Assembly: GCA_019912965.1 (NCBI GenBank)
Contig: JAIOHM010000083.1
Location: forward strand, 1 to 64,000
Source of the DNA: Anaerolineae bacterium
GTDB taxonomy: Bacteria > Chloroflexota > Anaerolineae > Aggregatilineales > Phototrophicaceae
Reading direction: 5' to 3'
Length of the DNA: 64,000 nt
Below, in pieces: positions 17,593 through 27,164 of this stretch (positions are counted from its first letter, which is position 1; the number at the start of each line of letters is the position of its first letter). Below the pieces are notes generated by a model that saw only the letters and a program-made list of their open reading frames with translations, ran no database searches and was not told the DNA's origin. The position numbers were made by a program, and so were the translations under genes.

Positions 17593-19449
17593 ATGAGCGC
17601 TACACAAGCGTTAGGACAGGAATCCAAAATCATCACCCGGCGGGAAATCGCCATCAGTGTCGAGGTTGTTGCCTATATTGCGCTGATTGCATTGGCGGTG
17701 ATACTGCGTATTGCACAGATAGATTCTGTGCCAATGACGGGCAACGAGGCGCGGCAGGCATTAGCTGCGTGGCGTACCGTCTATGCTGAAGCCCCCGGCA
17801 GCCCAATTACACCAGAAAGTCCGCTGCTGTTCGCACTTCACAGTCTGTCATTTACCGTGTTAGGGGCATCTGAATTTTCGGCTCGTATTTGGACAGTATT
17901 GGCTGGGATTGGTTTGTTGCTTTCGCCGCTGTTATTTCGGGATTTACTAGGGCGGGCACGAACATTTATGTTCTGTCTGATGTTGGTTTTCTCGCCTGTT
18001 ATGCTTGTTGCAACGCGGACAGATAGTCCGGTTGTTTGGACGATGCTGGTAGTGCTAATCGGTTTATGGGCATTATGGCGTTACCACCGGATGGGGCAGG
18101 AGCGTTATGCGGTTGGCACAATCCTTTGTTTGGCAGTCACACTATTTCTGACAGACCCAACTGGCCCATTCTATGTGTTGGTGCTGGTATTGGCTGCTTC
18201 TTTTGCTTTCTGGTTGCGAATGCGGGATGTACAGACAGATGCAAATTCTGAACCACCTCGCTTCATAAGGCTGAATGATTGGCCTTGGGGTAGGGCCTTG
18301 CCCATCGCTGGATTGGTCGTTTTTCTAGTGGGCACACAGTTTATGTTATACCCGGCAGGTTTGAGTATCATAGGTGAACTGCTCAACACTGCTGTGCGGG
18401 GGCTAACCACACCACGACCACAAATCCCGGCAATCTTTCCGTTGCAGATCACACTGTTTTATGAGCCTTTTACCATTTTTCTGGGTGTTGCTTCCGTTTG
18501 GTGGCTTATTCAGAAAGATCGGTTTTCAACCGTAGATCGTTTTTTGGCGGGGTTAGCAATTTTCGGTACTGCGTTGAGCATCATTTATGCGGGCGTAGGG
18601 GCAGAACACTCTTTGTGGCTTGTGATGCCGCTGGTTGGGTTGGGTAGCGCGGCAGCGGCAGAACTGCTGACAAAACCGAGTGATTTATTGTGGTGGCGTG
18701 CCCCGGAATGGAGTCGCTGGTTGCTGGCATTGGCGATGATTGCACTTTTGGGTATGTTTGCCATACATGGGCAGGCCTTAGGGCGTTCTCTGCTTTTCCT
18801 GTCGGATTCGCCGCTGGATTTCACCCAACTCAGCGGTTCAATCAATGTTGTGTGGGTTATTATCATTATTCTCTTCACCGTGATTGGTTATTTCCTGGCG
18901 GCGGGCGTGTGGGGCATCGGCATGACGACGCGCGGTGGTTTGCTGGGAATGATGGTGTTTTTGCTGGTGACGAGTTTGAGCGGTGGATGGCGGGCAGCGG
19001 TTTTTAGCGCTGCTGACCCCGTAGAATTATGGAATCGGCAGGCCATCAATGGCGATACCACTTTGCTGAGGCAGACATTGTGGGAGTTTTCAGCGCGAGA
19101 AACCGGCGGTTTTCCCAAGATTCCGATTGTCGCTTTGACCCCGGATGATGGTGTGGTTGCTTGGTTGCTGCGTGATTTCCCGAATGCGCGCTTTATCCCG
19201 GATGCAGCGGGCGGTAAACTGGAGGAGATTGTATTATTACCGGCTGTGTTAGAACTGCCTGATCTGGGCGGAAGTTATGTTGGTCAACGGTTTACGATTA
19301 GTAGCACTTGGGATTTGCGTAGCCTTCGTTTCATCGATCTTCCAGCATGGTGGTTACAGCGGCGTACCCGGACAGGGGGTGTTCCTGCTGACGAAATGGT
19401 GTTATGGGTGCGCCAGGATGTGTATGATGGGGTACAGCAGGAGCAGTAG
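17593..19449 (+). CDS. GT39-like polytopic glycosyltransferase
   Basis: A 618-residue integral membrane protein with about 12 hydrophobic segments. After the first one comes the acidic outer-loop motif VPMTGNEARQALAAW (residues about 50-64), in the place where GT39/ArnT-type enzymes carry a DE pair; here Glu is kept but the neighbouring Asp is Asn. A short hydrophilic C-terminal part follows residue 480. It has a 65-base gap from the DUF2298 gene and the same orientation. I infer transfer of a polyprenyl-linked sugar outside the membrane; the weakened acidic motif lowers confidence in activity. Confidence 0.75.
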   Translation: MSATQALGQESKIITRREIAISVEVVAYIALIALAVILRIAQIDSVPMTGNEARQALAAWRTVYAEAPGSPITPESPLLFALHSLSFTVLGASEFSARIWTVLAGIGLLLSPLLFRDLLGRARTFMFCLMLVFSPVMLVATRTDSPVVWTMLVVLIGLWALWRYHRMGQERYAVGTILCLAVTLFLTDPTGPFYVLVLVLAASFAFWLRMRDVQTDANSEPPRFIRLNDWPWGRALPIAGLVVFLVGTQFMLYPAGLSIIGELLNTAVRGLTTPRPQIPAIFPLQITLFYEPFTIFLGVASVWWLIQKDRFSTVDRFLAGLAIFGTALSIIYAGVGAEHSLWLVMPLVGLGSAAAAELLTKPSDLLWWRAPEWSRWLLALAMIALLGMFAIHGQALGRSLLFLSDSPLDFTQLSGSINVVWVIIIILFTVIGYFLAAGVWGIGMTTRGGLLGMMVFLLVTSLSGGWRAAVFSAADPVELWNRQAINGDTTLLRQTLWEFSARETGGFPKIPIVALTPDDGVVAWLLRDFPNARFIPDAAGGKLEEIVLLPAVLELPDLGGSYVGQRFTISSTWDLRSLRFIDLPAWWLQRRTRTGGVPADEMVLWVRQDVYDGVQQEQ

Positions 19450-19520
19450 TGAGGAAAAGTAAAGTTGGGTATGTATATTCATCGATTGACCGCATAAGCA
19501 GCGTTTAACTGGAATACAGC

Positions 19521-20117
19521 ATGAACCAGCAACCTGAAGTTATTAACGCGCTCATCCCGCGCTGTCTGAATGGTGACCAGACTGCTTTTGCTGCCCTGTA
19601 TGAATTGTGTGCGCCCATCATTTATCGTCTGTGTTATGGACTGTTGGTGAATCGACAGGATGCTGAAGATATAACACAGGAAGCGTTTGTCTATGCTTTT
19701 AAGAACCTGAAACGGTATGACTCAACCCGTGCATCCTTCAAAACATGGTTGTATACCATTGCTCTGAGCCGCTGCCGAAATTTATACCGTCGTAAGCGAT
19801 TGCCCTGGATGGATTTTGCCAGTTTGCTTTCTGCGGATTTGCCCGCGCCGAAGTCCGAAGCGCCGGAGTCGAAACTGGCGCAGCGCGATGTGAAAGCAAT
19901 GGTGGAGAATGCACTTTCCGAACTGACCCCCCGACTCCGTGAGGCAGTTGTACTGCGTTATGGACATGGGTTGACTTATCGGGAAATGGCGGAAGTAATT
20001 GGTTGCCCGCAGAAGACTGCTGAAAGCCGCGTTCGCTTGGCGCATGAACGATTGCGTGGGACGTTGCAACCAACAGGTGAAAGTTTGCTGGAAGAGTTAA
20101 TTGGTATTGAAGTGTAA
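19521..20117 (+). CDS. ECF-type RNA polymerase sigma factor
   Basis: A 198-residue sigma-70-family protein with region 2 (about 22-93; NRQDAEDITQEAFVYAFKNL for 2.2, and FKTWLYTIALSRCRNLYRR for 2.3-2.4) and region 4 (about 129-180; LTYREMAEVIGCPQKTAESR is the HTH). Regions 1 and 3 are missing, as in extracytoplasmic-function factors. The next gene, two bases downstream, is a zinc anti-sigma factor, forming the classic pair. It lies inside the glycan locus just before the Agl23-NHL gene, so it may control the locus in response to envelope state. Target promoters are not identified. Confidence 0.93.
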   Translation: MNQQPEVINALIPRCLNGDQTAFAALYELCAPIIYRLCYGLLVNRQDAEDITQEAFVYAFKNLKRYDSTRASFKTWLYTIALSRCRNLYRRKRLPWMDFASLLSADLPAPKSEAPESKLAQRDVKAMVENALSELTPRLREAVVLRYGHGLTYREMAEVIGCPQKTAESRVRLAHERLRGTLQPTGESLLEELIGIEV

Positions 20118-20119
20118 TC

Positions 20120-20632
20120 ATGATGCGTTGTATGTATTGTCAATCGCGCCTGGTAGCCTACATTCATAATGAACTGCCCATAAAACAGCGTCGGGAAGTT
20201 TCGCGGCATTTAGATAACTGCGAAACCTGTTATGCTGTCTACCTTCAGCAGCAGGATTTGGTGCACGATTTAGCAAATGCTATCCCATCAATTGGTGCTG
20301 GTTTTAAGCCGGATTTCAGCCGTGTTTGGGTGGCAATGCATAACCATAGCGCCCGTTCTCGGTCACTCTCTGCCCCATACTCCTTGCATTATGGACTGGT
20401 GGCATTGGTTGTAACCCTGTTATTCTTAATACCGTTGACGATGGGTAGTAACCACATTACACTGGCCGCGCCGCCCACTCAACCTGCACCGTTGACACTG
20501 CGGGCGACACCTGGCAGCACTGCATCGAATATCGAAGGCACAGTTGTTGCCTTACAACTCAGCACTGAAGTAACACCAGAAGCGGGACAACAAACCGTCG
20601 GCCCGTCTTTGGATGTGGCAAATACACCTTAA
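20120..20632 (+). CDS. Zinc-containing anti-sigma factor, single-pass membrane protein
   Basis: A 170-residue protein with a ZAS-type zinc site: CMYC at 4-7 and H-x3-C-x2-C at His30, Cys34 and Cys37. One hydrophobic span at about 90-108 puts the N-terminus inside and a Pro/Thr-rich tail of about 60 residues outside. Such proteins hold their partner ECF factor inactive until an envelope signal releases it, here most probably the sigma factor encoded two bases upstream. The external tail is short and has no recognisable sensor domain. Confidence 0.88.
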   Translation: MMRCMYCQSRLVAYIHNELPIKQRREVSRHLDNCETCYAVYLQQQDLVHDLANAIPSIGAGFKPDFSRVWVAMHNHSARSRSLSAPYSLHYGLVALVVTLLFLIPLTMGSNHITLAAPPTQPAPLTLRATPGSTASNIEGTVVALQLSTEVTPEAGQQTVGPSLDVANTP

Positions 20633-20702
20633 CCTGATCTCCCCTTATTTTCTCCCCGACTTGGAGAGGAATGTGTATAGGGCGACGAATTTTTGAGGCA
20701 TT

Positions 20703-23700
20703 ATGGCAAGCATTAGTCAGGATTTCGCAGACTATACAACTAACCCATTGGAACAGACGTTGACCAGTCGTTTTCGTCTGAATTGGGAAACGTGGGTTTA
20801 TATTCTCATTTTTGTGTTAGCGGTCTTTACCCGGTTTTACATTCTGGGCGACCGGGTGATGAGCCATGATGAGAGTCTACACACCAAATTTTCCTGGGAT
20901 TTATACAGCAGCGGTAATTTTGCCCATACCCCGTTGATGCATGGGCCGATCTTGTTCCATGTCACTGCGCTGAATTATTTCCTCTTTGGTGATAACGACT
21001 TCACAGCGCGGATTTATCCAGCAGTTCTGGGTATCCTGATGGTGATGTTTCCATTGCTATTCCGGCGCTGGTTAGGGCGATGGAGCGCGATTCTCGCGTC
21101 AATTATGTTCCTGATATCACCCCTGATTCTTTACTACAATCGCTATATCCGCGAAGATACACCCTCGATTTTCTATACGCTGGTGATGGTGTACTGCACC
21201 TTCATGTACTTAAACGGGCCAGCGCATCTACGGCGTAAGGCACGCTGGTTATACATCTTCTCAGCGGCTATGCTGGCGAGTTTGGCGACTAAAGAAGTAG
21301 CCTTCATGTATATCGCCATTTTCGGCAGCATTCTCACACTGTATTGGCTGGTACGCATGGGGCAGCATTTTTTCAAACTGCCCGGCAAAACCTTGATGTA
21401 TTTTGTGTCGTTGGCGGCACTTCTGGGTGGGGTAGCAGCTCTGGGAATGTATGTCGTGCTTTCGCTGATCCCGCTGGATAACGCACTGCAATTAGGATCA
21501 GGCTCACTGGAATTTACCAGTTTGCTTCGGTGGACAATTGCTATTGCGGTCATCATTGTATTGTTTGTGGTTGGTACAATGGTTTGGGCTTTCCGGCGTA
21601 GCACCGCTTCCATCCCTTGGATGGAAATGGTGTTGCTGTTCGCGTTGACAGTCGTATTTGCTGCTGTCTTCGTCATTGTCGAAGAACGCTCACATGTACT
21701 TAGTCAGGATTCGTCTACAACCTCCGCCCCTGTTGTACCCGGTGAAGATGGCGCAGTCTCGATAGGTGTGCCTTATGTGGCGTGGCCGTTGTATCTTTTC
21801 TGGATAGTGTGTCTCGCGATCATCGCTCTCGTTGCTTATTTGAAGGCTTCTGGTTTGTGGCGTAAGCTGTACCGTTTTGCGGAATTTGACATACTCATCT
21901 TGATGGGTACATTAATTCTGCCTTGGGGAACGCCTGTCATCATGAAACTGATGAACGCCAGTCCCATGTCGCCTCCTCAGGTGGCCTCGGCGGTACAGGC
22001 CGCCATACCTTTTGTTCAGTTTGATCTAACGCAGTTTAGCGTTCAGATTTTGCTTTCTTTCGTGCCGGTTGCTCCCGCTTTCTTGGTTATGATCGTGGTG
22101 GGCTTACTCTGGAACTGGAAACGTTGGCTCATCAGCGCGGCGATTTTCCATGTTTTGTTCGTGTTTTTCTTTACGACTGTTTTCACCAATATCAATGGCT
22201 TGGGTTCAGGCATGATCGGCAGTCTTGGCTATTGGCTGGAACAGCAGGCCGTTCGGCGTGGCAATCAGCCGCAGTATTACTATCTCGTCCTCATCATGCC
22301 TTTTTACGAATTCCTGCCGGTTATTGGTAGTGTTCTGGCGATGTTGAGCGGTTTGGGGATTTACTGGCGTCATCGTCGGAATCGTCTTGAAGCGCAGCAA
22401 CCATTTATTAGTTATGACCCAATTGATGAAGCTGGAGAGCTAAACCCGTCAATAAACGGTGAAGAACAACCATTAGGCGGAATGCTCGATGAGAGTGCTT
22501 CACGTAAGCCAAAGCCCTGGTTTAATGTCGCCAGTGAGAAGTTAAAGGAAATGCCCTTCCTGTTATTTGTATCATGGTGGGCAGTTTTCAATTTGATTGC
22601 TTACACGCTGGCTGGGGAAAAGATGCCTTGGCTGGCTACGCATATGACAACGCCTATGATCTTTTTGGCTGCATGGTATTTTGGAGGCTTTGTCGAACGG
22701 ATTGATGCTCATGCTTTCTGGAAACGTAATTGGCAGTATTTACTTTTGCTCCCAATTTTGTTTGTTGCCGGGGTGCAGTTGATCTCACCATTTGTGGTGG
22801 GAAATGGGGTAGGTGGTCTCGAACAGGTACAGCTTACGCGTACTTTCCAGTGGTTTGCTGGCATTGTGATTGCTTTCGGCGCTTTCTATTTCGTCTGGCG
22901 TTTAGTCGAAACCAGCGGTTGGGTACAACTGCGGATTATGGTTGGCGTTGTGTCGTTCATCTTTCTGTCATTCCTTACTTTCCGTTCGGCGTGGATGGCA
23001 TCTTTCATTAACTACGATCTCGCAACTGAGTTTCTGGTTTATGCACATGGGGCACCTGCCAATAAGCGTGTGATGGAAGAATTGCAGGAACTGAGTGAGC
23101 GCATCACGGGTGGTATGGAATTGAAGTTCGCTTATGACTTCAAGATTTCCTGGCCGGGAGCTTGGTATTTCCGCAATTTCAAGAATGCCGTTTATCTTGG
23201 GGAGAACCCCAGCCCACGCAGTTTGGATGATACAGCAGTTGTGATTGTCGGGGATGAGAATCGTGCTGCTGTAGAAGCGATGCTGGAAGATCGCTACTAT
23301 AAATTTGATTATCCACGTTTGTGGTGGCCGATGCAGGATTACTTTAACCTGACGCCGCAGCGAATTATCAACACCTTTGATTTTTCGCCGGAAAATCCGC
23401 AGGCAGCGCAAATTCGGCAAGGCATGTGGAACATCTGGTGGTCACGGGATTACACAACCTATGGCACTGCTCTAGGGCGTGATTTCAGCATTACTGAATG
23501 GCCCGTTTCTGACCGGATGTATGTTTTCGTCCGCAAGGATATTGCCGCTCAGGTCTGGAACTTGGGTGTGGGCGATGGCGCAGCCTTTACAGGTGCGCCA
23601 GAAGAAGTCAACCTCTGCAATGAAAACTGGCAACCGCTGGCCGCTAACTTGATTATCGATACCAGCGGCGCGCAGACTGCTCCGCTGAATCGTCCACGAC

Positions 23701-24698
23701 AGATTGCCATCAATGCCGATGGACAGCTTTATGTGGCGGAAGAATTTAACCATCGTATTTCAGTATTTAACCCGGATGGTACATTTGCTTTTGATTTCGG
23801 TAGTCAGGGATCACAGCAAGGTCAGTTTGAACGTCCCAACGGCGTAGCTATTGGCCCAAGTGGCAACATTTACGTTGCTGATACCTGGAACTATCGTGTT
23901 CAGGTGTTTACTCCGACGGGTGAATTTATCACATCCTGGGGGCAGCGGGGCGAGTATGGACAGGCCGCAGCTCCACAACCTTTTGATGGCCTTTGGGGGC
24001 CGCGCGCCATTGCCGTAGATGCCCAAGAGCAGGTTTATGTAGCTGACACAGGCAATAAACGCATTCGTGTTTACACAGCTACAGGGGCATATCTGCGTGA
24101 TATCGGTAGTGGTGGTAGCAACCTCGGTCAACTTGATGAACCAAGCGGGGTTGTTGTTGGTTCCGATAGTTTACTCTATGTCGCGGATACCTGGAATCGG
24201 CGTGTCTCGGTGTTTTCTCCCGATGGTTTGCCTGCTTTGAAATTTGTCGGAGCAGATGGACTACAAACCAATAACTTCCGTGTACGGGGTTGGTTTGATG
24301 ACTTGGGTAATCGACCCTATCTGGCGATTGATTCTGCACGTAACTTGGTCTATGTGACCGACCCGGATGCTGGTCGAGTGTTGGTCTACAATACTGCTGG
24401 GAATTGTGTGGGTTCATTTGGCCAATTAGGACGCGAAAATCTGGATACAACCCAATTCAATAGTATTGGGGGTATTCTGGTTGATGCTCAGGGTAGTGTA
24501 TTTGTGGCCGATGCAGGTGCAGGGCGTATTGTACGCTTCGCACCCTTTGATTTTATCCCGGCAGGTGTACCCGGTGTGATAAATGAAGTGCCCGAAGTGA
24601 CTGTTGAGATGATTGCCCCACTAGAGCAGGAAGAAACACCGGAATTGTCCCCGGCTGATTCAGAAGTTACTCCGGAGGTCACAGAGGCAGTCGGATAA
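20703..24698 (+). CDS. Agl23-like membrane protein fused to NHL-repeat propeller
   Basis: A 1331-residue protein. The first 780 or so residues form an Agl23/TIGR03663-type GT-C-like membrane part, with VMSHDESLHTKFSW near residues 52-65 and LYYNRYIREDTPSIFYTLVM near 140-160. Residues 780-980 are soluble. From about 1000 to 1290 come five or more NHL repeats with the pattern YVAD-x-N-x-R-x-x-V (for example NIYVADTWNYRVQVF and QVYVADTGNKRIRVY), which fold into a beta-propeller. The C-terminus is Glu/Pro/Thr-rich. GAGG lies upstream of the ATG. The family is linked to archaeal-type protein N-glycosylation loci; the exact reaction is unknown. Confidence 0.87.
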   Translation: MASISQDFADYTTNPLEQTLTSRFRLNWETWVYILIFVLAVFTRFYILGDRVMSHDESLHTKFSWDLYSSGNFAHTPLMHGPILFHVTALNYFLFGDNDFTARIYPAVLGILMVMFPLLFRRWLGRWSAILASIMFLISPLILYYNRYIREDTPSIFYTLVMVYCTFMYLNGPAHLRRKARWLYIFSAAMLASLATKEVAFMYIAIFGSILTLYWLVRMGQHFFKLPGKTLMYFVSLAALLGGVAALGMYVVLSLIPLDNALQLGSGSLEFTSLLRWTIAIAVIIVLFVVGTMVWAFRRSTASIPWMEMVLLFALTVVFAAVFVIVEERSHVLSQDSSTTSAPVVPGEDGAVSIGVPYVAWPLYLFWIVCLAIIALVAYLKASGLWRKLYRFAEFDILILMGTLILPWGTPVIMKLMNASPMSPPQVASAVQAAIPFVQFDLTQFSVQILLSFVPVAPAFLVMIVVGLLWNWKRWLISAAIFHVLFVFFFTTVFTNINGLGSGMIGSLGYWLEQQAVRRGNQPQYYYLVLIMPFYEFLPVIGSVLAMLSGLGIYWRHRRNRLEAQQPFISYDPIDEAGELNPSINGEEQPLGGMLDESASRKPKPWFNVASEKLKEMPFLLFVSWWAVFNLIAYTLAGEKMPWLATHMTTPMIFLAAWYFGGFVERIDAHAFWKRNWQYLLLLPILFVAGVQLISPFVVGNGVGGLEQVQLTRTFQWFAGIVIAFGAFYFVWRLVETSGWVQLRIMVGVVSFIFLSFLTFRSAWMASFINYDLATEFLVYAHGAPANKRVMEELQELSERITGGMELKFAYDFKISWPGAWYFRNFKNAVYLGENPSPRSLDDTAVVIVGDENRAAVEAMLEDRYYKFDYPRLWWPMQDYFNLTPQRIINTFDFSPENPQAAQIRQGMWNIWWSRDYTTYGTALGRDFSITEWPVSDRMYVFVRKDIAAQVWNLGVGDGAAFTGAPEEVNLCNENWQPLAANLIIDTSGAQTAPLNRPRQIAINADGQLYVAEEFNHRISVFNPDGTFAFDFGSQGSQQGQFERPNGVAIGPSGNIYVADTWNYRVQVFTPTGEFITSWGQRGEYGQAAAPQPFDGLWGPRAIAVDAQEQVYVADTGNKRIRVYTATGAYLRDIGSGGSNLGQLDEPSGVVVGSDSLLYVADTWNRRVSVFSPDGLPALKFVGADGLQTNNFRVRGWFDDLGNRPYLAIDSARNLVYVTDPDAGRVLVYNTAGNCVGSFGQLGRENLDTTQFNSIGGILVDAQGSVFVADAGAGRIVRFAPFDFIPAGVPGVINEVPEVTVEMIAPLEQEETPELSPADSEVTPEVTEAVG

Positions 24699-24792
24699 AC
24701 TATGTAGTACGCCGGATAAAATGATCGCACCGGTTTGTTGGTCTTGTCAGGCGAGAATCGGCGTGATACAATCAGAACATTGGTGAAGAAAG

Positions 24793-24815
24793 AAGTGGGC
24801 AACCCCCACTTTTTT
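24793..24815 (+). terminator. Rho-independent terminator ending the glycan locus
   Basis: AAGTGGG (24793-24799) pairs with CCCACTT (24805-24811) around a five-base loop and runs into TTTTTT. It lies 95 bases after the Agl23-NHL stop and 104 bases before nusA, so it separates the two transcription units. In the following 100 bases TATGATAGAAT (24863-24873) could serve as the nusA -10 region, without a convincing -35 box. Confidence 0.8.
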
Positions 24816-24918
24816 CGTATCTTTTGCCGTGCTCAAGTAGAGACGATTTGAGCGTTTTGTCGTATGATAGAATAAAGGTTGCTAAAATCCCTGTGAGGGG
24901 GAGCACAAGCTAGGAAGT

Positions 24919-26826
24919 ATGAAAAGCGAGTTTGAAGTCGCATTTAATGAAATAACCGAGCTGCGCTCATTGCCTCGTGAAGTTGTATTAGAGGCATTGC
25001 AAACAGCACTGATTTCTGCCTATCGGCGTGATGTAAGTGCCAGCGCGGCTCAGCGTGTCGAAGTAAATATTGACCCCAATACCGGGCGGGCGCGCATTTT
25101 TGTCGAAAAAGAAGTGGTGGATAGTATTGTCAATCCACACACTGAAGTTACGCTGGAAAAGGCGCGTTATTACGACCCTGAGTCCAATTTCGGCGATATG
25201 GTGATGGTGCAGGTTGAGGGCACAACCAAGAAATTTGGTCGCATCGCCGCACAGACTGCCAAACAGGTGATCTTACAGAAAATCCGTGAAGCTGAACGGA
25301 ATTCCCTGTTTGACGAGTATATTGGCCGCGAAGGTGATCTGATTACGGGTACGGTGCAAAGCGTTAATTCCACGATGATTACCATCAGCTTGGGACGCGC
25401 AGAAGCCATTCTGCCGCGTAATCAGCAGATTCCGGGCGAACGATACAAGCCGCATGACAAAGTGCGTGCTTATCTGATGGAAGTCAAGCGCAGTAATCGT
25501 GGCCCGCAAATTGTTGTCAGCCGTAGCCACCGTAATATGCTTCGCCGTCTTCTTGAATATGAAGTCCCCGAAATTTTTAATGGGCAGGTGGAAATTAAAA
25601 ATATCGCTCGTGAGGCTGGTTATCGCTCTAAAGTGGCAGTGGCTGCACTTCAGGAGGGCATTGATCCAGTAGGGGCGTGCGTTGGGATGCGCGGTATCCG
25701 CATCCAAAACATCGTCAAGGAACTCCACGAAGAAAAAATCGATGTTATCGAGTGGAATCCTAATCAGGAACAGTTCATCGCCAAAGCACTTAGCCCCGCC
25801 CGCGTGAGTGGGGTTTATTTGGAAGATGACCCTGATCAGGGACGCACAGCAGTTGTCATTGTGCCGGACGATCAGCTTTCATTAGCAATTGGGCGTGAAG
25901 GCCAAAATGCGCGCCTTGCCGCTAAATTGACAGGTTGGCGTATTGATATCAAGAGCGTCACCGAAGCTGTGCAAGAGGCGCTCAATAATCTGCATCATCC
26001 TGCACTGGCTGACCTGCCGTCTAAACAGACCGAAATGCTGGATGATGTCCGCCGCATTTTGGAGAAGAAATCGGCCAACAAGGCTATTGCCCCAGAAGAA
26101 TTCAGTGCTTTGGCGCGCTTCTCCGATATTGTCGAACGGCGAATGCTGGCGACCCGCGATGCTGCACGGCAAGCACGTATGGCAGAAATTAATTCGGTCA
26201 AATTGACCTTGCCGCAGCCTGCCTTTGCCATGCCAATTGGCTCACTTGCTCTGCCGGACGAAATTATTGAAGCACTGCAACCGCTGGAAAACGTCGGCGA
26301 AATCATGTGGCGTTTCTTAATTGACGAAGATCGTCTGCGCCAGTTGCTAAAAGACTTGCCAGATAATTCCTTGGCGCGTGTGCAGGAAGCCTTGGATAAG
26401 GTCGTCATTCCTGAAGACGATGCTCCTGTACCTGAACCGGTAGTTGAAACCCGGATCGAACCGCAGTTTGAAGCGGTTGCTGCACCACAGCTTGAAGAGG
26501 TCGAACCAGATATTGTTCTGGATGCCTTTGCTGATGAGCCGGAAATTGTATCGCCAGAGCATGTGGTGACTCGCAAGCCAGTTCAAAAGCCTGTTCAGAA
26601 AGAAGTCGTCCCGATTCTGGACGAAGATGACGACACTGAGGACGAGGACGCCAATGAAGAAGTCCTGATGGAGGACAATCAGCCTGGCAAGAAGGGAAAG
26701 AAAAAGGAAAAGAAGAAGGAACGTCAGCAGCGTCGCCAGCTCATCTTCGACGAAGAAATTGGTCAGGTCATTGCCAAGCGTCGCCGTAAGGGGTCGCGGG
26801 GCGTTGATGAGTGGGATGACGAATAG
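24919..26826 (+). CDS. nusA: Transcription termination/antitermination factor NusA
   Basis: A 635-residue NusA. The N-terminal RNA-polymerase-binding domain covers about 1-125, the S1 domain about 136-202 ([11 protein letters not shown] onward), and two KH domains about 228-350 ([18 protein letters not shown] and [19 protein letters not shown]). After 350 there is a long tail with helical stretches, then an acidic part and a lysine/arginine-rich end (about 595-625). It binds polymerase and nascent RNA and modulates pausing and termination. GAGGGG lies upstream of the ATG. The gene usually found before nusA, rimP, is not present; the operon starts here after a terminator. Confidence 0.97.
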   Translation: MKSEFEVAFNEITELRSLPREVVLEALQTALISAYRRDVSASAAQRVEVNIDPNTGRARIFVEKEVVDSIVNPHTEVTLEKARYYDPESNFGDMVMVQVEGTTKKFGRIAAQTAKQVILQKIREAERNSLFDEYIGREGDLITGTVQSVNSTMITISLGRAEAILPRNQQIPGERYKPHDKVRAYLMEVKRSNRGPQIVVSRSHRNMLRRLLEYEVPEIFNGQVEIKNIAREAGYRSKVAVAALQEGIDPVGACVGMRGIRIQNIVKELHEEKIDVIEWNPNQEQFIAKALSPARVSGVYLEDDPDQGRTAVVIVPDDQLSLAIGREGQNARLAAKLTGWRIDIKSVTEAVQEALNNLHHPALADLPSKQTEMLDDVRRILEKKSANKAIAPEEFSALARFSDIVERRMLATRDAARQARMAEINSVKLTLPQPAFAMPIGSLALPDEIIEALQPLENVGEIMWRFLIDEDRLRQLLKDLPDNSLARVQEALDKVVIPEDDAPVPEPVVETRIEPQFEAVAAPQLEEVEPDIVLDAFADEPEIVSPEHVVTRKPVQKPVQKEVVPILDEDDDTEDEDANEEVLMEDNQPGKKGKKKEKKKERQQRRQLIFDEEIGQVIAKRRRKGSRGVDEWDDE

Positions 26827-26829
26827 CCC

Positions 26830-27111
26830 ATGACCACCGGGCAGCAGCCACGAGCCAGGCATATTCCCGTGCGAACGTGCGTGGTTTGCCGTGAAAAAGC
26901 CGGCAAGCGTGCATTGATGCGTGTGGTACGTACTGAACAGGGTATTCAGGTTGATTCAAGTGGGAAACTCAATGGGCGTGGAGCATATCTCTGTGAACGG
27001 GAAAATTGCTGGGAACGTGCCATGACGAGTGACATTTTAAACAAGGCGCTGCGGACAATACTGACGGCGGAAGATCGTGAATATCTACGACAGGCGAAGC
27101 CCAAACCATGA
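26830..27111 (+). CDS. ylxR: YlxR/RnpM-family RNA-binding protein (DUF448)
   Basis: A 93-residue DUF448 protein. The marks are RTCVVCREKAGKRALMRVVR (about 15-34) and GRGAYLC (56-62). In Bacillus this protein, RnpM, binds RNA including RNase P RNA and modulates its activity. It starts three bases after nusA and precedes infB, the standard nusA-ylxR-infB order. The usual ribosomal L7Ae-like gene between ylxR and infB is missing here. Confidence 0.94.
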   Translation: MTTGQQPRARHIPVRTCVVCREKAGKRALMRVVRTEQGIQVDSSGKLNGRGAYLCERENCWERAMTSDILNKALRTILTAEDREYLRQAKPKP

Positions 27112-27164
27112 TGGGCATGAACCATGATCGAGAGAAGGTGCTCAGCACCACCAGTAAATTATAT

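Noticed and set aside
21173-21676. 167-codon antisense frame under the Agl23-NHL gene
   Set aside because: Thr/Asn/Ala-rich shadow of a membrane-coding region, no ribosome site.
25995-26576. Serine-rich antisense frame under nusA
   Set aside because: Low-complexity Ser/Arg translation typical of an antisense shadow of a charged coding region.
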